DNA of 64,000 bases from Clostridium sp. (GCF_021372645.1 NZ_JAJFUC010000026.1:1-64000); one strand, 5' to 3'; positions 43,592 to 53,851 are shown, numbered from the stretch's first letter. Program-made: numbers and translations. The notes: generated by a model not told the origin, from the sequence alone.

Positions 43592-44836
43592 GTGAGACCA
43601 TTAGCAGATTTAATGAGACCTAGTAAATTAGAAGATTTTGTAGGACAGCAGCATATATTAGGCAAAGGAAAACCATTATATAATTTAATAGCAGGTAAAA
43701 ATATATTTAATTGCATATTTTATGGACCACCAGGAACAGGAAAGACGACTTTAGCTAACATAATGGCTAATTATGTAGATAAAAAGTTTTATAAATTAAA
43801 TGCAACAGTTGCATCTGTAAAAGATATTCAGGACATAACTAATAATATGGATAATTTATTAAACTACAATGGAGTAGTATTATACATTGATGAACTTCAA
43901 CACTTTAATAAAAAGCAGCAACAAGCATTATTAGAATTTATAGAAGATGGAAGAATAACTTTAATTGCCAGTACTACTGAAAATCCATATTTTGTTATAC
44001 ATAAAGCTATAATTAGTAGATGTAATATATTTTCTTTTAAGCCGCTAACAATTGCAGAGATAATAATTGGGCTTAAAAATTCTATACAAAAGCTGATATC
44101 TGAAGGTATAGAAATAGAGTATTCAAATGAAGCATTAGATTATATAGCAGAAATATCCCAAGGTGACTATAGAAAAGCTTATAATATCTTGGAATTAGCT
44201 ATAAATTCTCAAGTTAAGAAGGCTAGAGTAATTTCATGTGAATATATAGAGAGTTTAGGGCAATCTAATATGAGAGTTGATTCTAGTGGTGATGAATTTT
44301 ATAATTTGTTAAGTGCACTTCAAAAGAGCATAAGAGGAAGTGACCCAAATGCAGCAATTCATTATTTAGCTAGATTGATTAAGGGCGGGAATTTGACTGC
44401 TATAATAAGAAGGATATCTGTTATCGCAGCTGAAGATATAGGTCTTGCTTTTCCAAACGCATTATCTGTTGTTAATTCAGGAATAGAACTTGCTTTAAAG
44501 GTTGGACTTCCAGAAGCGAGAATAATTCTTTCTGAGATAATTATATACTTAGCAACACTTCCTAAATCTAATAGTGCATGTTTAGCTATTGATTCTGCAA
44601 TGAATGATTTAGAAAATATTAATTTTGGAGATGTTCCAATGCATTTAAAGGATGCACATTACTCAGGAGCATCAAGCCTTGGCATATGTGGATATAAATA
44701 TCCTCATAAGTACCCTAATAACTATATAAAGCAAAACTATTTACCTGATGAATTACGTGGAAAGGTTTATTATAATGAACAAAATAATAAGTATGAAGAA
44801 AGTTTAAGGAAATATTGGACAGAAATAAAAAAATAG
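43592..44836 (+). CDS. rarA: Replication-associated recombination protein A (MgsA/RarA)
   Basis: A 414-residue AAA+ ATPase related to clamp loaders, acting at stalled replication forks. It starts RPLADLMRPSKLEDFVGQQHILG, has Walker A FYGPPGTGKTTLA near residue 50, Walker B VVLYIDELQHFNKKQQ near residue 100 and sensor 1 LIASTTENPYF. The C-terminal tetramerisation region includes DAHYSGASSLGICGYKYPH near residue 353. The start is GTG with GAGGTGG upstream. It is a single gene. Confidence 0.92.
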   Translation: MRPLADLMRPSKLEDFVGQQHILGKGKPLYNLIAGKNIFNCIFYGPPGTGKTTLANIMANYVDKKFYKLNATVASVKDIQDITNNMDNLLNYNGVVLYIDELQHFNKKQQQALLEFIEDGRITLIASTTENPYFVIHKAIISRCNIFSFKPLTIAEIIIGLKNSIQKLISEGIEIEYSNEALDYIAEISQGDYRKAYNILELAINSQVKKARVISCEYIESLGQSNMRVDSSGDEFYNLLSALQKSIRGSDPNAAIHYLARLIKGGNLTAIIRRISVIAAEDIGLAFPNALSVVNSGIELALKVGLPEARIILSEIIIYLATLPKSNSACLAIDSAMNDLENINFGDVPMHLKDAHYSGASSLGICGYKYPHKYPNNYIKQNYLPDELRGKVYYNEQNNKYEESLRKYWTEIKK

Positions 44837-44846
44837 TAATTATAGT

Positions 44847-44875
44847 TTGACAAAAGCCGAGCATTTTGATAAGAT
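44847..44875 (+). promoter_or_regulatory. Promoter of the Rrf2-isc operon
   Basis: TTGACA, 17-bp spacer, TAAGAT, about 90 nt upstream of the Rrf2-family gene. Confidence 0.7.
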
Positions 44876-44965
44876 ATAAATAAATTTAATATATTTTTTA
44901 TAATACTAGAAAATTTATAAAAGATATATTAAATTATAAAGAAAATGAAAAGGGGTGAAGACATA

Positions 44966-45418
44966 ATGAAACTTTCAACTAAAGGAAGATATGGAGTTAG
45001 AGCTATGGTTGATTTAGCAACTAATTATGGTGGGGCCCCAATTTCAATAAAAACTATATCAAAAAGAGAAAATCTTTCAGAATATTATTTAGAACAACTA
45101 TTTAGCCCGCTTAGACGTGCTAATATTATAAGAAGTATAAGAGGAGCACAGGGTGGATATGTTTTATGCAAACCGCCAAATGAAATAACTGTAGGAGATA
45201 TAATGACTATTTTAGAAGGTCCTATTGAAATAGCAGATTGTATTGATGGCATTGAATGTGATACTTCAGATTGTTGTGCAACTAAAGCAGTATGGGAAAA
45301 AATTAAAAATAGCATAGATAGTGTCATGAATTCAATTACATTACAAGATATAATTGATGATTATGAAGCTAGTAAAAATAAAAAAAGTGGTATCAGAATT
45401 GCCGATAGGAGTGAATAA
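44966..45418 (+). CDS. Rrf2-family regulator (IscR-like)
   Basis: A 150-residue winged-helix regulator beginning MKLSTKGRYGVRAMVDLA, with recognition segment NLSEYYLEQLFSPLRRANIIRSIRGAQGGYVL. A Cys cluster, ADCIDGIECDTSDCC near residues 90-104, could hold a [2Fe-2S] cluster as in IscR. Position at the head of iscS-iscU suggests it senses Fe-S status and controls this operon. AGGGGTG lies 8 nt upstream of the chosen ATG; an in-frame ATG seven codons earlier overlaps it. iscS follows 2 nt after the stop. Confidence 0.9.
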   Translation: MKLSTKGRYGVRAMVDLATNYGGAPISIKTISKRENLSEYYLEQLFSPLRRANIIRSIRGAQGGYVLCKPPNEITVGDIMTILEGPIEIADCIDGIECDTSDCCATKAVWEKIKNSIDSVMNSITLQDIIDDYEASKNKKSGIRIADRSE

Positions 45419-45420
45419 AT

Positions 45421-46602
45421 ATGAAAAATGTATATATGGACTATTCAGCTACAACTTACGTTAAGCCAGAAGTCCTAGAAGAAATGCTTCCTTACTTTAC
45501 TGAAAAATTTGGAAATCCATCTTCATTTTATGGAATATCAAGAGTAACAAAAATGGCTATAGATAAAGCTAGAGAGCAAGTAGCAAAATCATTAAACTGC
45601 TTACCAGATGAAGTATATTTTACAGGGGGTGGATCAGAAGCCGATAACTGGGCAATAAAAGGGATTGCATCAGCCCATGGAAATAAAGGAAATCATATAA
45701 TAACAACTAAAGTTGAACATCATGCAGTTCTTCATACTTGTGCATATTTAGAAAAAAATGGTTTTGATGTTACATATTTAGATGTTGATGAAGAAGGTTT
45801 TATTAGATTAGAGGATTTAAAAAATGCCATTACTGATAAAACAATTTTAGTAAGCATTATGTTTGCTAACAATGAAATAGGAACAATTCAACCAATAAAA
45901 GAAATTGGAGAAATTTGTAGAGAAAAGAAAATTTTCTTCCATACAGATGCAGTTCAAGCAGTTGGAAATGTGCCTGTAGATGTTAATGAAATGAATATAG
46001 ACATGTTATCATTAGCAGGTCATAAGATTTATGGACCCAAAGGTATTGGAGTGCTATATATAAAGAAGGGAATTAAGATTGATAACTTAATTCATGGTGG
46101 AGGCCAAGAAAAGAATAGAAGAGCTGGAACAGAAAATATTGCATCAATTGTAGGTCTTGGTAAAGCACTTGAGCTTGCAACTGATAATTTAGAAGAACAT
46201 ATGAAAAAATTAACGCTACTTAGAGATAAATTAATGGATGGACTTTTAAAAATTCCATATACTAGATTAAATGGACCTAAAGGTGATAAAAGATTACCTG
46301 GAAATGTTAATGTATGTTTTAGATTTATTGAAGGTGAATCAATTCTTTTATCATTAGATTTTAAAGGGGTTTGCGCATCAAGTGGTAGTGCTTGTACATC
46401 AGGATCTTTAGATCCATCACATGTATTACTTGCAATTGGGCTTCCTCATGAAATAGCTCATGGATCATTAAGACTATCAATGGGTGAAGGATCAACTGAA
46501 GAAGATGTTGATTATGTTCTTGAAGTTGTACCACCAATTATTGAAAGATTAAGAAATATGTCACCATTATGGGATGACTTTTTAAAGAAAGGGGAAAAAT
46601 AA
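45421..46602 (+). CDS. iscS: Cysteine desulfurase (NifS/IscS family)
   Basis: A 393-residue PLP enzyme that takes sulfur from cysteine for Fe-S clusters and tRNA thiolation. It begins VYMDYSATTYVKPEVLEEM, has TTKVEHHAVLHTC, the PLP Lys in LSLAGHKIYGPKG near residue 203, and the persulfide Cys in CASSGSACTSGSLDPSHVL near residue 325. The long form of that loop is the class I type. It lies between the Rrf2 regulator and iscU, with mnmA downstream, so both cluster assembly and 2-thiouridine synthesis can draw on it. Confidence 0.95.
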   Translation: MKNVYMDYSATTYVKPEVLEEMLPYFTEKFGNPSSFYGISRVTKMAIDKAREQVAKSLNCLPDEVYFTGGGSEADNWAIKGIASAHGNKGNHIITTKVEHHAVLHTCAYLEKNGFDVTYLDVDEEGFIRLEDLKNAITDKTILVSIMFANNEIGTIQPIKEIGEICREKKIFFHTDAVQAVGNVPVDVNEMNIDMLSLAGHKIYGPKGIGVLYIKKGIKIDNLIHGGGQEKNRRAGTENIASIVGLGKALELATDNLEEHMKKLTLLRDKLMDGLLKIPYTRLNGPKGDKRLPGNVNVCFRFIEGESILLSLDFKGVCASSGSACTSGSLDPSHVLLAIGLPHEIAHGSLRLSMGEGSTEEDVDYVLEVVPPIIERLRNMSPLWDDFLKKGEK

Positions 46603-46603
46603 T

Positions 46604-47041
46604 ATGATATATACAGAAAAAGTAATGGATCATTTTCAAAATCCAAGAAATGTTGGGGAAATAAATGATGCAAATGGTGTAGGTGAAGTTGGAAATGCTA
46701 AGTGTGGAGATATAATGAAAATCTACTTAAAGGTAGAAGATAATATAATAAAAGATGTAAAATTTAAGACTTTTGGATGTGGATCAGCTATAGCATCTTC
46801 ATCAATGGCAACTGAATTAATTAAAGGGAAAACTATAGATGAAGCTTGGGGATTAACTAATAAAGCAGTTGCTGAGGCATTAGATGGACTTCCACCAGTG
46901 AAAATGCATTGTTCAGTACTTGCGGAAGAAGCAATTCATAAGGCTATAAATGATTATAGAGCTAATAATGGATTAGAAGTAATACCAATGGAAGAGCATA
47001 GTGATGAAGATTTACATGCTGCTGTACATGGAGAAGAATAG
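46604..47041 (+). CDS. iscU: Fe-S cluster scaffold (NifU/IscU N-terminal type)
   Basis: A 145-residue scaffold protein starting [19 protein letters not shown]. The three cluster-ligand Cys residues are in [24 protein letters not shown] and [12 protein letters not shown]. It lacks the C-terminal NifU thioredoxin-like domain, so it is the short IscU type. It begins 1 nt after the iscS stop and precedes mnmA by 8 nt, and should accept sulfur from IscS. Confidence 0.94.
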   Translation: MIYTEKVMDHFQNPRNVGEINDANGVGEVGNAKCGDIMKIYLKVEDNIIKDVKFKTFGCGSAIASSSMATELIKGKTIDEAWGLTNKAVAEALDGLPPVKMHCSVLAEEAIHKAINDYRANNGLEVIPMEEHSDEDLHAAVHGEE

Positions 47042-47049
47042 GTGAAATT

Positions 47050-48126
47050 ATGAAGAAAAAAGTTTTAATAGGTATGAGTGGTGGTGTAGATAGTTCTGTT
47101 GCTGCATATTTGTTAAAACAGCAGGGATATGAAGTCATTGGTGCTACAATGCAAATTTGGCAACAAGATGATGAATTTGAAGAAAAGGAAGGGGGCTGTT
47201 GCTCCCTTTCTGCTGTTGACGATGCAAGAAGAGTATGTGATAAACTTGAAATACCTTTTTATGTTTTAAATTTTAGAGATTATTTTAAAGAAAAGGTCAT
47301 AGATCCTTTTGTTCAAGAATATATAGATGGAAAAACACCTAATCCTTGTATTGAATGTAATAAGCATTTGAAGTTTGATGAACTTTTAAGAAGAGCTAGA
47401 GGAATTGGTGCAGATTATGTAGCTACAGGTCATTATGCTAAAATTGAAAAACGTGATGATAGATATCTTTTAATTAGATCTGACGATGATAGCAAGGATC
47501 AAACATATGCATTATATAATTTTACGCAAGATCAATTAGAACACACATTAATGCCTTGTGGAGAATATGAAAAAACAAAAATAAGAGAAATAGCAAAAGA
47601 AATTGGTTTAGCTGTTCATAACAAAAAAGATAGCGAAGAAATTTGCTTTATTCCAGATAATAATCATGGGAGATATATTTTAGAAGTAAGGCCAGATAGG
47701 GTTAAGACAGGTAATTTTGTTGATAAAAGTGGTAATATACTTGGAAAACATAAAGGAATTGTATATTATACTATAGGGCAAAGAAAAGGGCTTGGACTTT
47801 CTCTTGGAAGACCAGTTTTCGTAATAGGTATAAATGCAAAAACTAATGAAGTTGTACTAGGTGCTGAAGATGATATATTTAAAACAGATCTAATTGCAAC
47901 AGATACGAATTTCATTTCTTTTGATAAGTTAGAAAAAGAAATACAAGTGCAAGCTAAAATTAGATATTCTGCAAAACCAGCAGATGCAATTTTGACTCCA
48001 CTTCCAAATGGTAGAGTTAAAGTTTCTTTTAAAGAAAAACAAAGAGCTATAACTAAAGGCCAATCAGTTGTATTTTATGATGATGAAGTAGTAGTTGGTG
48101 GCGGAATAATCGAAACAGTACTTTAA
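47050..48126 (+). CDS. mnmA: tRNA-uridine 2-sulfurtransferase
   Basis: A 358-residue enzyme placing sulfur at C2 of wobble U34 in tRNAs for Lys, Glu and Gln. The ATP-binding loop is [15 protein letters not shown] at the N-terminus. The catalytic Cys pair is in [12 protein letters not shown] near residue 100 and SEEICFIPD near residue 199. The [15 protein letters not shown] segment is typical. As last gene of the isc operon it likely gets sulfur from the IscS encoded two genes upstream. SD TAGGTG precedes the ATG. Confidence 0.95.
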   Translation: MKKKVLIGMSGGVDSSVAAYLLKQQGYEVIGATMQIWQQDDEFEEKEGGCCSLSAVDDARRVCDKLEIPFYVLNFRDYFKEKVIDPFVQEYIDGKTPNPCIECNKHLKFDELLRRARGIGADYVATGHYAKIEKRDDRYLLIRSDDDSKDQTYALYNFTQDQLEHTLMPCGEYEKTKIREIAKEIGLAVHNKKDSEEICFIPDNNHGRYILEVRPDRVKTGNFVDKSGNILGKHKGIVYYTIGQRKGLGLSLGRPVFVIGINAKTNEVVLGAEDDIFKTDLIATDTNFISFDKLEKEIQVQAKIRYSAKPADAILTPLPNGRVKVSFKEKQRAITKGQSVVFYDDEVVVGGGIIETVL

Positions 48127-48150
48127 TTTTACATATATTAGCATATTAAA

Positions 48151-48206
48151 AATTAAGCAAAAACATAAAAGTTTATTCTTTAATGTTTTTGCTTAATTTT
48201 TTTCAT
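48151..48206 (+). terminator. Intrinsic terminator of the isc-mnmA operon
   Basis: Perfect 16-bp stem AATTAAGCAAAAACAT / ATGTTTTTGCTTAATT and a run of T. Confidence 0.92.
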
Positions 48207-48293
48207 CTAAATAAACTTGCACATCTAGCAGTAATCAATCTGTAATCTATGGAATTTATTCCTAATATTCTATTTTAAATAAACAGACTGCAT

Positions 48294-48319
48294 AAAAATA
48301 ATTTTAAATTATTTTTGTA
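48294..48319. terminator. AT-only hairpin, possible terminator
   Basis: AAAAATAATT-ttaa-ATTATTTTT in the spacer before the PRC-barrel gene; weak because it contains no GC pairs. Confidence 0.3.
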
Positions 48320-48404
48320 GATAGGCAAGTTCTGAATAAATTTTCTTTATAGTGGTTAAGATATGGATAGTAAAATGGCCTATATTGATGCAATGGAGGA
48401 AAAA

Positions 48405-48905
48405 ATGTTTAAGACTAGGGATTTCTACTTCAAAAATGTTTATAATATTAAAGGTAAAAAGATTGGAGTTATAGAAGATTTATATATAGATTTCTATTTA
48501 GGAAAGGTTGTAGGGTTTAAAGTATCTAATAGTATCTTGTTTTCTAAAAACAATTATGTATGTATGCAAGATGTTATAGATATAGGTGAGGATGTTATAA
48601 TAAATTCCATAAGAAAAGGAGAAGGATTAACCTTTAAAGAAATTAAATATATGGAGATTATTGATACGTTAAGTAATATAAAAGGTGTTTTGGAAGATAT
48701 GATAATAGATATACAAGATTATTCAATAAAAGCTATAGTAATAAGTTCGGGGCTAATAGATAAAATGATAAAAGGTAAGCAAATCATTCTTTTAAATAGA
48801 TGTATACTTGGAGAAAAGTATATATTATATACAGGAAGTGAAGGCATTTCATTTAAATCAATGCCACATAATATGGAGCAGTATAATGCAACTAAGAAAG
48901 CATAA
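48405..48905 (+). CDS. PRC-barrel domain protein
   Basis: A 166-residue soluble protein with two PRC-barrel-like halves: KNVYNIKGKKIGVIEDLYIDFYLGKVVGFKVS near the start and DTLSNIKGVLEDMIIDIQDYSIKAIVIS near residue 100. Both show the (K)(K/V)IGxIxDxxxD...xVxGxxV pattern. Such proteins are of uncertain function in clostridia. The start used has GGAGG 5 nt upstream; an ATG 14 codons earlier has no clear SD. The end overlaps the next gene (permease) by 20 nt, so the two are coupled. Confidence 0.72.
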   Translation: MFKTRDFYFKNVYNIKGKKIGVIEDLYIDFYLGKVVGFKVSNSILFSKNNYVCMQDVIDIGEDVIINSIRKGEGLTFKEIKYMEIIDTLSNIKGVLEDMIIDIQDYSIKAIVISSGLIDKMIKGKQIILLNRCILGEKYILYTGSEGISFKSMPHNMEQYNATKKA

Positions 48906-49914
48906 AAAATTAATATTATCTATATTGATTTTATTATTTGTTGTAGCTTTAATATTAGCTTACTTTTTTAACCATTCAATAAATACAATAATGAATATTA
49001 TTATTATGTCTTTTATTTTAGCATATACTTTAAGTCCTATTAGAGATACATTTGAAGCAAAACTTAAGGTTAGCAAGAGAACAGCTTCTGTACTAGTTAT
49101 ATCAATAATAATAGGAATTGTTACTACATGTATAATAGTTATAGTTCCTGCTTTATTTAACGAAATAGCTAATATTAGTAATGTATTTGAAAAAATAAAT
49201 AATTTTTTAGAAGAAGTAGCTCTTAAATATAATTTAAATAACATTTTAGCAATTAATGTAATATATAATGAAATTTTAGAAAAAGGAAATACAATTTGGA
49301 TAAACTTTTCAGAAAGTGCTGTAGATAATTTGATTAAATTTAGTGATAATATTATTTCTTTTGCAATTATACCAATTATGATTTACTATTTTCTCTGCGA
49401 CGGAAATAAGATATACACAAAAAGTCTATTATTATTGCCCACAGAAAAAAGAGCAATAACTAAAAAAATTATAAAGGATATAGATAGGGTATTAACAAGA
49501 TACATAACAAGTCAGTTATTACTTTCGGGGGTAATAGGAGCTTTAACTTTTGTTTTGTTACTAATATTAAAGGTTAAATTTCCTTTATGGATTTCTATTT
49601 TAAATGCAATATTAAACATAATACCTTATTTTGGGCCAATATTTGGTGCAATACCAGCAGTTATAGTTGCACTTTTAGATTCACCTATAAAAGCACTTTG
49701 GGTGATTATTGGAATGTTTGTGATTCAACAATTAGAAGGAGATATTTTAGCTCCCAAAATGACAGGCGATAGTACAGATATGCATCCTTTTGTAATAATA
49801 ATTTTATTAATTACAGGAGATAATTTTGGCGGGTTTATAGGCATGATACTGGTGGTTCCTATAGCTGTTATAATAAAAGTTTTATATGATGATATAAATT
49901 ATTATTTATTTTAG
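48886..49914 (+). CDS. AI-2E family transporter (YdbI/PerM-type permease)
   Basis: A 342-residue membrane protein with about eight hydrophobic segments and a periplasmic-side helical loop (about residues 100-150). The GVIGALTFVLLLILKVKFPLWI and ILNIIPYFGPIFGAIPAVIVAL segments near residues 210-270 are diagnostic of the AI-2E family. Members export small molecules or ions; autoinducer transport should not be assumed. The start MQLRKHKKLILS overlaps the PRC-barrel gene; GGAG is upstream. A leader-regulated alaS follows. Confidence 0.85.
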   Translation: MQLRKHKKLILSILILLFVVALILAYFFNHSINTIMNIIIMSFILAYTLSPIRDTFEAKLKVSKRTASVLVISIIIGIVTTCIIVIVPALFNEIANISNVFEKINNFLEEVALKYNLNNILAINVIYNEILEKGNTIWINFSESAVDNLIKFSDNIISFAIIPIMIYYFLCDGNKIYTKSLLLLPTEKRAITKKIIKDIDRVLTRYITSQLLLSGVIGALTFVLLLILKVKFPLWISILNAILNIIPYFGPIFGAIPAVIVALLDSPIKALWVIIGMFVIQQLEGDILAPKMTGDSTDMHPFVIIILLITGDNFGGFIGMILVVPIAVIIKVLYDDINYYLF

Positions 49915-50032
49915 GTACAATCAAAAAACGAGTTAATACTTCTTCACATCTTTGAAATTTTATTTTCTTTCATATGCAGTAGTTATTTTTTAATATTTTA
50001 TACATTAAGAAAAAATAGTATTTAGTTGTATA

Positions 50033-50061
50033 TTGACATAATTATCTATATGAAATATAAT
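50033..50061 (+). promoter_or_regulatory. alaS promoter
   Basis: Perfect consensus TTGACA, 17 bp, TATAAT, just upstream of the T-box leader. Confidence 0.9.
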
Positions 50062-50067
50062 TTTGAT

Positions 50068-50283
50068 GAAATAAGAAAATATTAAGCGATGAATAGGATG
50101 AGTAGATTTATTATAGATATTCAGAGAAGAAGTGGTTAGTGAAAACTTTTTATTTAGATATTTTGAAGCTACCTAGGAGCTATAAATTACTAAGTGATGT
50201 ATAAGATTTATGCATAATTAGGGTGGTACCACGGAATTTCAGCTTTCGTCCCTTTGTTTATTAAGGGAGAAAGCTTTTTTTAT
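50068..50283 (+). promoter_or_regulatory. T-box riboswitch (Ala) of alaS
   Basis: The leader has the T-box sequence AGGGTGGTACCACGG (50219-50233) with UGGU for the tRNA acceptor end. Stem I begins around GATGAATAGGATGAGTAG, with an AGAGAAG element after it. The specifier codon is GCT (50168-50170) in the usual GAA-GCT-ACC context, matching alanine. A terminator hairpin with T-run at 50241-50281 competes with the antiterminator. Uncharged tRNA-Ala should favour read-through into alaS. Confidence 0.95.
50241..50281 (+). terminator. T-box terminator
   Basis: Stem AGCTTTCgTCCCTT / AAGGGAGAAAGCT with a 9-nt loop and TTTTTTT; the regulated terminator of the alaS leader. Confidence 0.92.
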
Positions 50284-50354
50284 TAGTAAATATAACTAAT
50301 GCATAATCAACTAAAATAATTTTAAATTGATAATAATATATGGAGGAATAGTTT

Positions 50355-52994
50355 ATGAAAGTTACAAAAACAAATGATTTGAGAGAAGCGTATTTGAAAT
50401 TTTTTGAAGGTAAAGAACATTTAAAATTGGAGAGTTTTCCTTTAGTTCCAAAGAACGATAAGAGTTTATTATTAATAAATGCTGGAATGGCTCCACTAAA
50501 ACCTTATTTTACAGGATTACAAGAACCACCCAAAAGAAGAATTACAACTTGCCAAAAGTGCATTAGAACAGGGGATATTGAAAATGTAGGAATAACAAGC
50601 AGACATTGTACTTTCTTTGAAATGCTTGGAAATTTCTCTTTTGGTGATTACTTTAAGAAAGAAGTAATTCCATGGGCTTGGGAATTCATAACTGAAGTTT
50701 TAGAACTTCCAAAAGATAAGCTATATGTAACAATATATTTAGATGATGATGAAGCATATGAATTCTGGACTACACTTACAGATGTAGATAAGAGCCATAT
50801 ATTCAGATTAGGAAAAGAAGATAACTTCTGGGAACATGGTGCTGGTCCTTGTGGTCCTTGTACAGAAATTCATTTTAGTAGAACTGATGAAGTGCCAACT
50901 AATTCAGAAGAGTTTGTTGAACTTTCAGATGCAGACAAAATAATAGAATTTTGGAACCTTGTATTCACTCAATTTGATGGAGATGGAAAAGGTAACTATG
51001 AAAAACTTACAAGTACTAATATAGATACTGGTATGGGTCTTGAAAGACTTGCAGTTATAATGCAAAGCAAGAATAGTGTATTTGAAATAGATACATTAGA
51101 AAATATATTAAGCGAAGTTTCTAAACTTGCGAATGTTAAATATGGTGATGATAGTAAGTCAGATGTTTCTTTAAGAATTATAACTGACCATATAAGATCT
51201 ATAACTTTTATGATTTCGGATGATGTAATGCCATCAAATGAAGGAAGAGGCTATGTTTTAAGAAGACTTCTTAGAAGAGCAGCAAGACATGGAAAAACTT
51301 TAGGAGTTAAAGATGCTTTCCTTTGTAATTTATGTGATATTGTTATTAGAGATTCAAAGGATGCATATCCAGAATTAGAAGCGCAAAAAGAATATATTAA
51401 AAAAGTAATTAAAATAGAAGAAGATAAATTTAGAGAAACTTTGGATTCAGGAATGGAAATATTAAATGAATTCATAAGCGAATTAAAAGAAAATAATGAA
51501 AAAATTCTTAAAGGTGCTGATGGATTTAAATTATATGATACTTTTGGATTTCCAATGGAACTTACTAAGGAAATATTAGAAGATGAAGGATTATCTTTAG
51601 ATGAGGATGCTTTTCATGAAGAAATGAAGATTCAAAGAGAAAGGGCTAGAAATGCAAGAAAGACTTCTAACTATATGGGAGCGGATGTTAAAACTTCAGA
51701 TGCAATATCATCAGATATTGAAACTGTTTTTGATGGATATGAAAATGATACATTAATTGGTGAAGTTAAAGCTTTAATTGAAGGCGAAGAATTTGCAGAT
51801 TCTATAACAGAAGGAAGTAATGGAATTATAGTTACAGATATCACTCCATTTTATGCAGAAATGGGTGGACAAATAGGAGATACTGGTTTTATATTCAATG
51901 ATAGCTTTAGAGCTAAAGTTGTTGATACTAAAAAAAATATTGGTGGAAAGATAATTCACTTTGTAGAAGTTTTATCTGGAGAAGTTAAAGCAGGAGACAA
52001 GGTTACTTTAGAAGTAGATAAGGCTAGACGTGAAAATATTAAGAAAAATCATACTGCAACCCATCTTTTAGATAAAGCATTGGTTAAAGTTCTTGGGTCA
52101 CATGTTCATCAAGCAGGATCGCTTGTAAGTAACGATAAATTTAGATTTGACTTCTCTCACTTTGAAGGATTAACAGAAGAAGAAATAACAAAAGTTGAGG
52201 ATTTAGTTAATGAAGCAATAACTAGCGTAACACCAGTTGTTACAGAAGTTATGGATCTTCAAGATGCAAAAAATAGTGGCGCTATTTGTATATTTGATGA
52301 TAAATATTCTGATAAAGTTAGAGTAGTATCTGCCGGAGAATATTCTAAAGAATTATGTGGTGGAACGCACATAGATAATACTGGTAAGATAGGATTATTT
52401 AAAATCGTGTCTGAAAGTGGTATTGCAGCAGGAACGAGAAGAATAGAAGCTGTCATTGGAAAAGAAGCTTATAAATTAGTCAATGAAAAGAAAGAGTTAT
52501 TAAAAGAAATTTCAAATAAACTTAAATGTTCAGAAAAAGAACTTTTAATTAAGCTTGATCAACAAGTTAAAGAATTAAAGGAAAAAGATAAAGAAATAGT
52601 ATCTTTAAAGTCTAAATTTGCATCAATGGGAATAGATGATATAGTAGCATGTACAAAGAATGTTAAAGATATTAATGTAATATCATATGAATTAAAAGAT
52701 GTTGATAGTGATGCTTTAAGAGAGGTTTGTGAAAAAGTAAGAGATAAGGTTGAAAATAGCATAGTATTACTTATGAGCGAAAATGCTGGAAAAGTTATTA
52801 TATGTGCTATGGCAACCAAAGATGCAATAGCCAATGGAGCTCATTGTGGAAAATTAATAAAAGAAGTATCTGCTATTCTTGGTGGCGGTGGTGGTGGAAG
52901 ACCAGACATGGCTCAAGCAGGTGGAAAATTACCAGAAAAAATACAAGAAGCAATTAAAGAGTCTTATAAAATAGTGGAAACTTTAGCAAAGTAG
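50355..52994 (+). CDS. alaS: Alanyl-tRNA synthetase
   Basis: An 879-residue class IIc synthetase. The catalytic domain starts [23 protein letters not shown], with [14 protein letters not shown] and the tRNA-recognition region beyond it. The editing domain shows [12 protein letters not shown] near residue 567 and [13 protein letters not shown] near residue 665, the two zinc-binding motifs. The C-Ala domain ends with [15 protein letters not shown] near residue 845. All domains are present. It is controlled by the T-box leader upstream. SD TGGAGG precedes the ATG. Confidence 0.97.
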   Translation: MKVTKTNDLREAYLKFFEGKEHLKLESFPLVPKNDKSLLLINAGMAPLKPYFTGLQEPPKRRITTCQKCIRTGDIENVGITSRHCTFFEMLGNFSFGDYFKKEVIPWAWEFITEVLELPKDKLYVTIYLDDDEAYEFWTTLTDVDKSHIFRLGKEDNFWEHGAGPCGPCTEIHFSRTDEVPTNSEEFVELSDADKIIEFWNLVFTQFDGDGKGNYEKLTSTNIDTGMGLERLAVIMQSKNSVFEIDTLENILSEVSKLANVKYGDDSKSDVSLRIITDHIRSITFMISDDVMPSNEGRGYVLRRLLRRAARHGKTLGVKDAFLCNLCDIVIRDSKDAYPELEAQKEYIKKVIKIEEDKFRETLDSGMEILNEFISELKENNEKILKGADGFKLYDTFGFPMELTKEILEDEGLSLDEDAFHEEMKIQRERARNARKTSNYMGADVKTSDAISSDIETVFDGYENDTLIGEVKALIEGEEFADSITEGSNGIIVTDITPFYAEMGGQIGDTGFIFNDSFRAKVVDTKKNIGGKIIHFVEVLSGEVKAGDKVTLEVDKARRENIKKNHTATHLLDKALVKVLGSHVHQAGSLVSNDKFRFDFSHFEGLTEEEITKVEDLVNEAITSVTPVVTEVMDLQDAKNSGAICIFDDKYSDKVRVVSAGEYSKELCGGTHIDNTGKIGLFKIVSESGIAAGTRRIEAVIGKEAYKLVNEKKELLKEISNKLKCSEKELLIKLDQQVKELKEKDKEIVSLKSKFASMGIDDIVACTKNVKDINVISYELKDVDSDALREVCEKVRDKVENSIVLLMSENAGKVIICAMATKDAIANGAHCGKLIKEVSAILGGGGGGRPDMAQAGGKLPEKIQEAIKESYKIVETLAK

Positions 52995-53101
52995 TATACT
53001 TTTTATAAAATATAGGTTATAATCTAAGTATTGATTAGTGAATAAATTTAAAATATTAAGTTAATAATAAATATAGATATGGTGTTTTTATATACTGATT
53101 A

Positions 53102-53134
53102 AGGGGGTGTGTTGCTTTACGCAACGATGATATG
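53102..53134 (+). promoter_or_regulatory. ireB ribosome-binding region with SD-bridging hairpin
   Basis: SD AGGGGG is at 53102-53107 but the only start codon in frame is ATG at 53132, 24 nt away. Between them GTTGC-tttac-GCAAC (53111-53125) forms a small hairpin, extendable by a T-G pair. Looping it out leaves 7 nt between SD and ATG. No alternative in-frame start exists upstream. Confidence 0.55.
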
Positions 53135-53389
53135 AATAATAATATTGAACATACAATGCAATTTGATTTAAGTAAGAATAAAGAAGCTCTTACAAAGACA
53201 ATATTAACAGAAGTTTATAATTCATTACAAGAAAAAGGATACAATCCTATAAATCAGTTAGTTGGATATTTGATTTCAGGAGACCCTACTTACATCACTA
53301 ATTACAACGGAGCAAGAGCTTTAGTAAGAAAACTCGAAAGAGATGACATACTAGAAGAAGTAATAAAGTCTTATTTAGAGATAAAGTAG
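53132..53389 (+). CDS. ireB: IreB-family regulatory phosphoprotein (UPF0297)
   Basis: An 85-residue protein with the family pattern TMQFDLSKNKEALTKTILTEVYNSLQEKGYNPINQLVGYLISGDPTYITNYN. In enterococci IreB is a target of the PASTA kinase IreK; the phosphorylated Thr residues lie in the N-terminal region. Its place between alaS and ruvX is the conserved Firmicute order. The distance between SD and start is abnormal, bridged by a hairpin. A GC-rich terminator-like hairpin lies right after the stop. Confidence 0.93.
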   Translation: MNNNIEHTMQFDLSKNKEALTKTILTEVYNSLQEKGYNPINQLVGYLISGDPTYITNYNGARALVRKLERDDILEEVIKSYLEIK

Positions 53390-53390
53390 A

Positions 53391-53424
53391 GAGTGCCCGT
53401 TTATAACGGGCACTCTTAATTTTT
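53391..53424 (+). terminator. Hairpin between ireB and ruvX
   Basis: Perfect 10-bp stem GAGTGCCCGT / ACGGGCACTC with loop TTATA, followed by TTAATTTTT. It looks like an intrinsic terminator yet lies inside a conserved gene block, and its T-run touches the ruvX SD (AAGGAG, 53425-53430), so it may act as an attenuator or a partial stop. Confidence 0.7.
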
Positions 53425-53437
53425 AAGGAGTGCTGAT

Positions 53438-53851
53438 TTGAGAATATTAGGATTAGATGTAGGTCAAAAGACTATAGGAGTTGCGGTAAGTGATCCATTA
53501 GGGTTCACAGCTCAAGGTTTGACCACAATAAGAAGAACTAAAAAGGAACAAGACATACAAGAAATAAAAAAGTTTTGTGATGAATATGATGTGAAAGTCA
53601 TAATAATTGGACTTCCAAAGAATATGAACGGAACAATAGGAACATCTGGAGAGATTACAATGTCTTTTGGTAAGTTAATAGAAGAAGAGCTTAAAGTTGA
53701 AATAAAATTTTGGGATGAACGTTTAACTACTGTTGCAGCCCATAAAGCAATGCTTGAAGCAGATTTATCAAGAAGTAAAAGAAAAAAAATAGTAGATAAA
53801 GTGGCTTCAACGTATATTCTTCAAGGATATTTAGATATGATATCAAGATAG
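53438..53851 (+). CDS. ruvX: Holliday junction resolvase-like protein (RuvX/YqgF)
   Basis: A 137-residue RNase H-fold protein: [20 protein letters not shown] with the first Asp, [17 protein letters not shown] near residue 50, [15 protein letters not shown] near residue 97, and an Asp near the C-terminus ([17 protein letters not shown]). Family members act in rRNA processing or resolve junction DNA. The start is TTG with AAGGAG 7 nt upstream. It sits in the conserved alaS-ireB-ruvX order. Confidence 0.93.
   Translation: MRILGLDVGQKTIGVAVSDPLGFTAQGLTTIRRTKKEQDIQEIKKFCDEYDVKVIIIGLPKNMNGTIGTSGEITMSFGKLIEEELKVEIKFWDERLTTVAAHKAMLEADLSRSKRKKIVDKVASTYILQGYLDMISR

Noticed and set aside
48886..49914. 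Quorum-sensing AI-2 exporter
   Set aside because: The AI-2E family name does not establish substrate; no luxS or lsr genes nearby.
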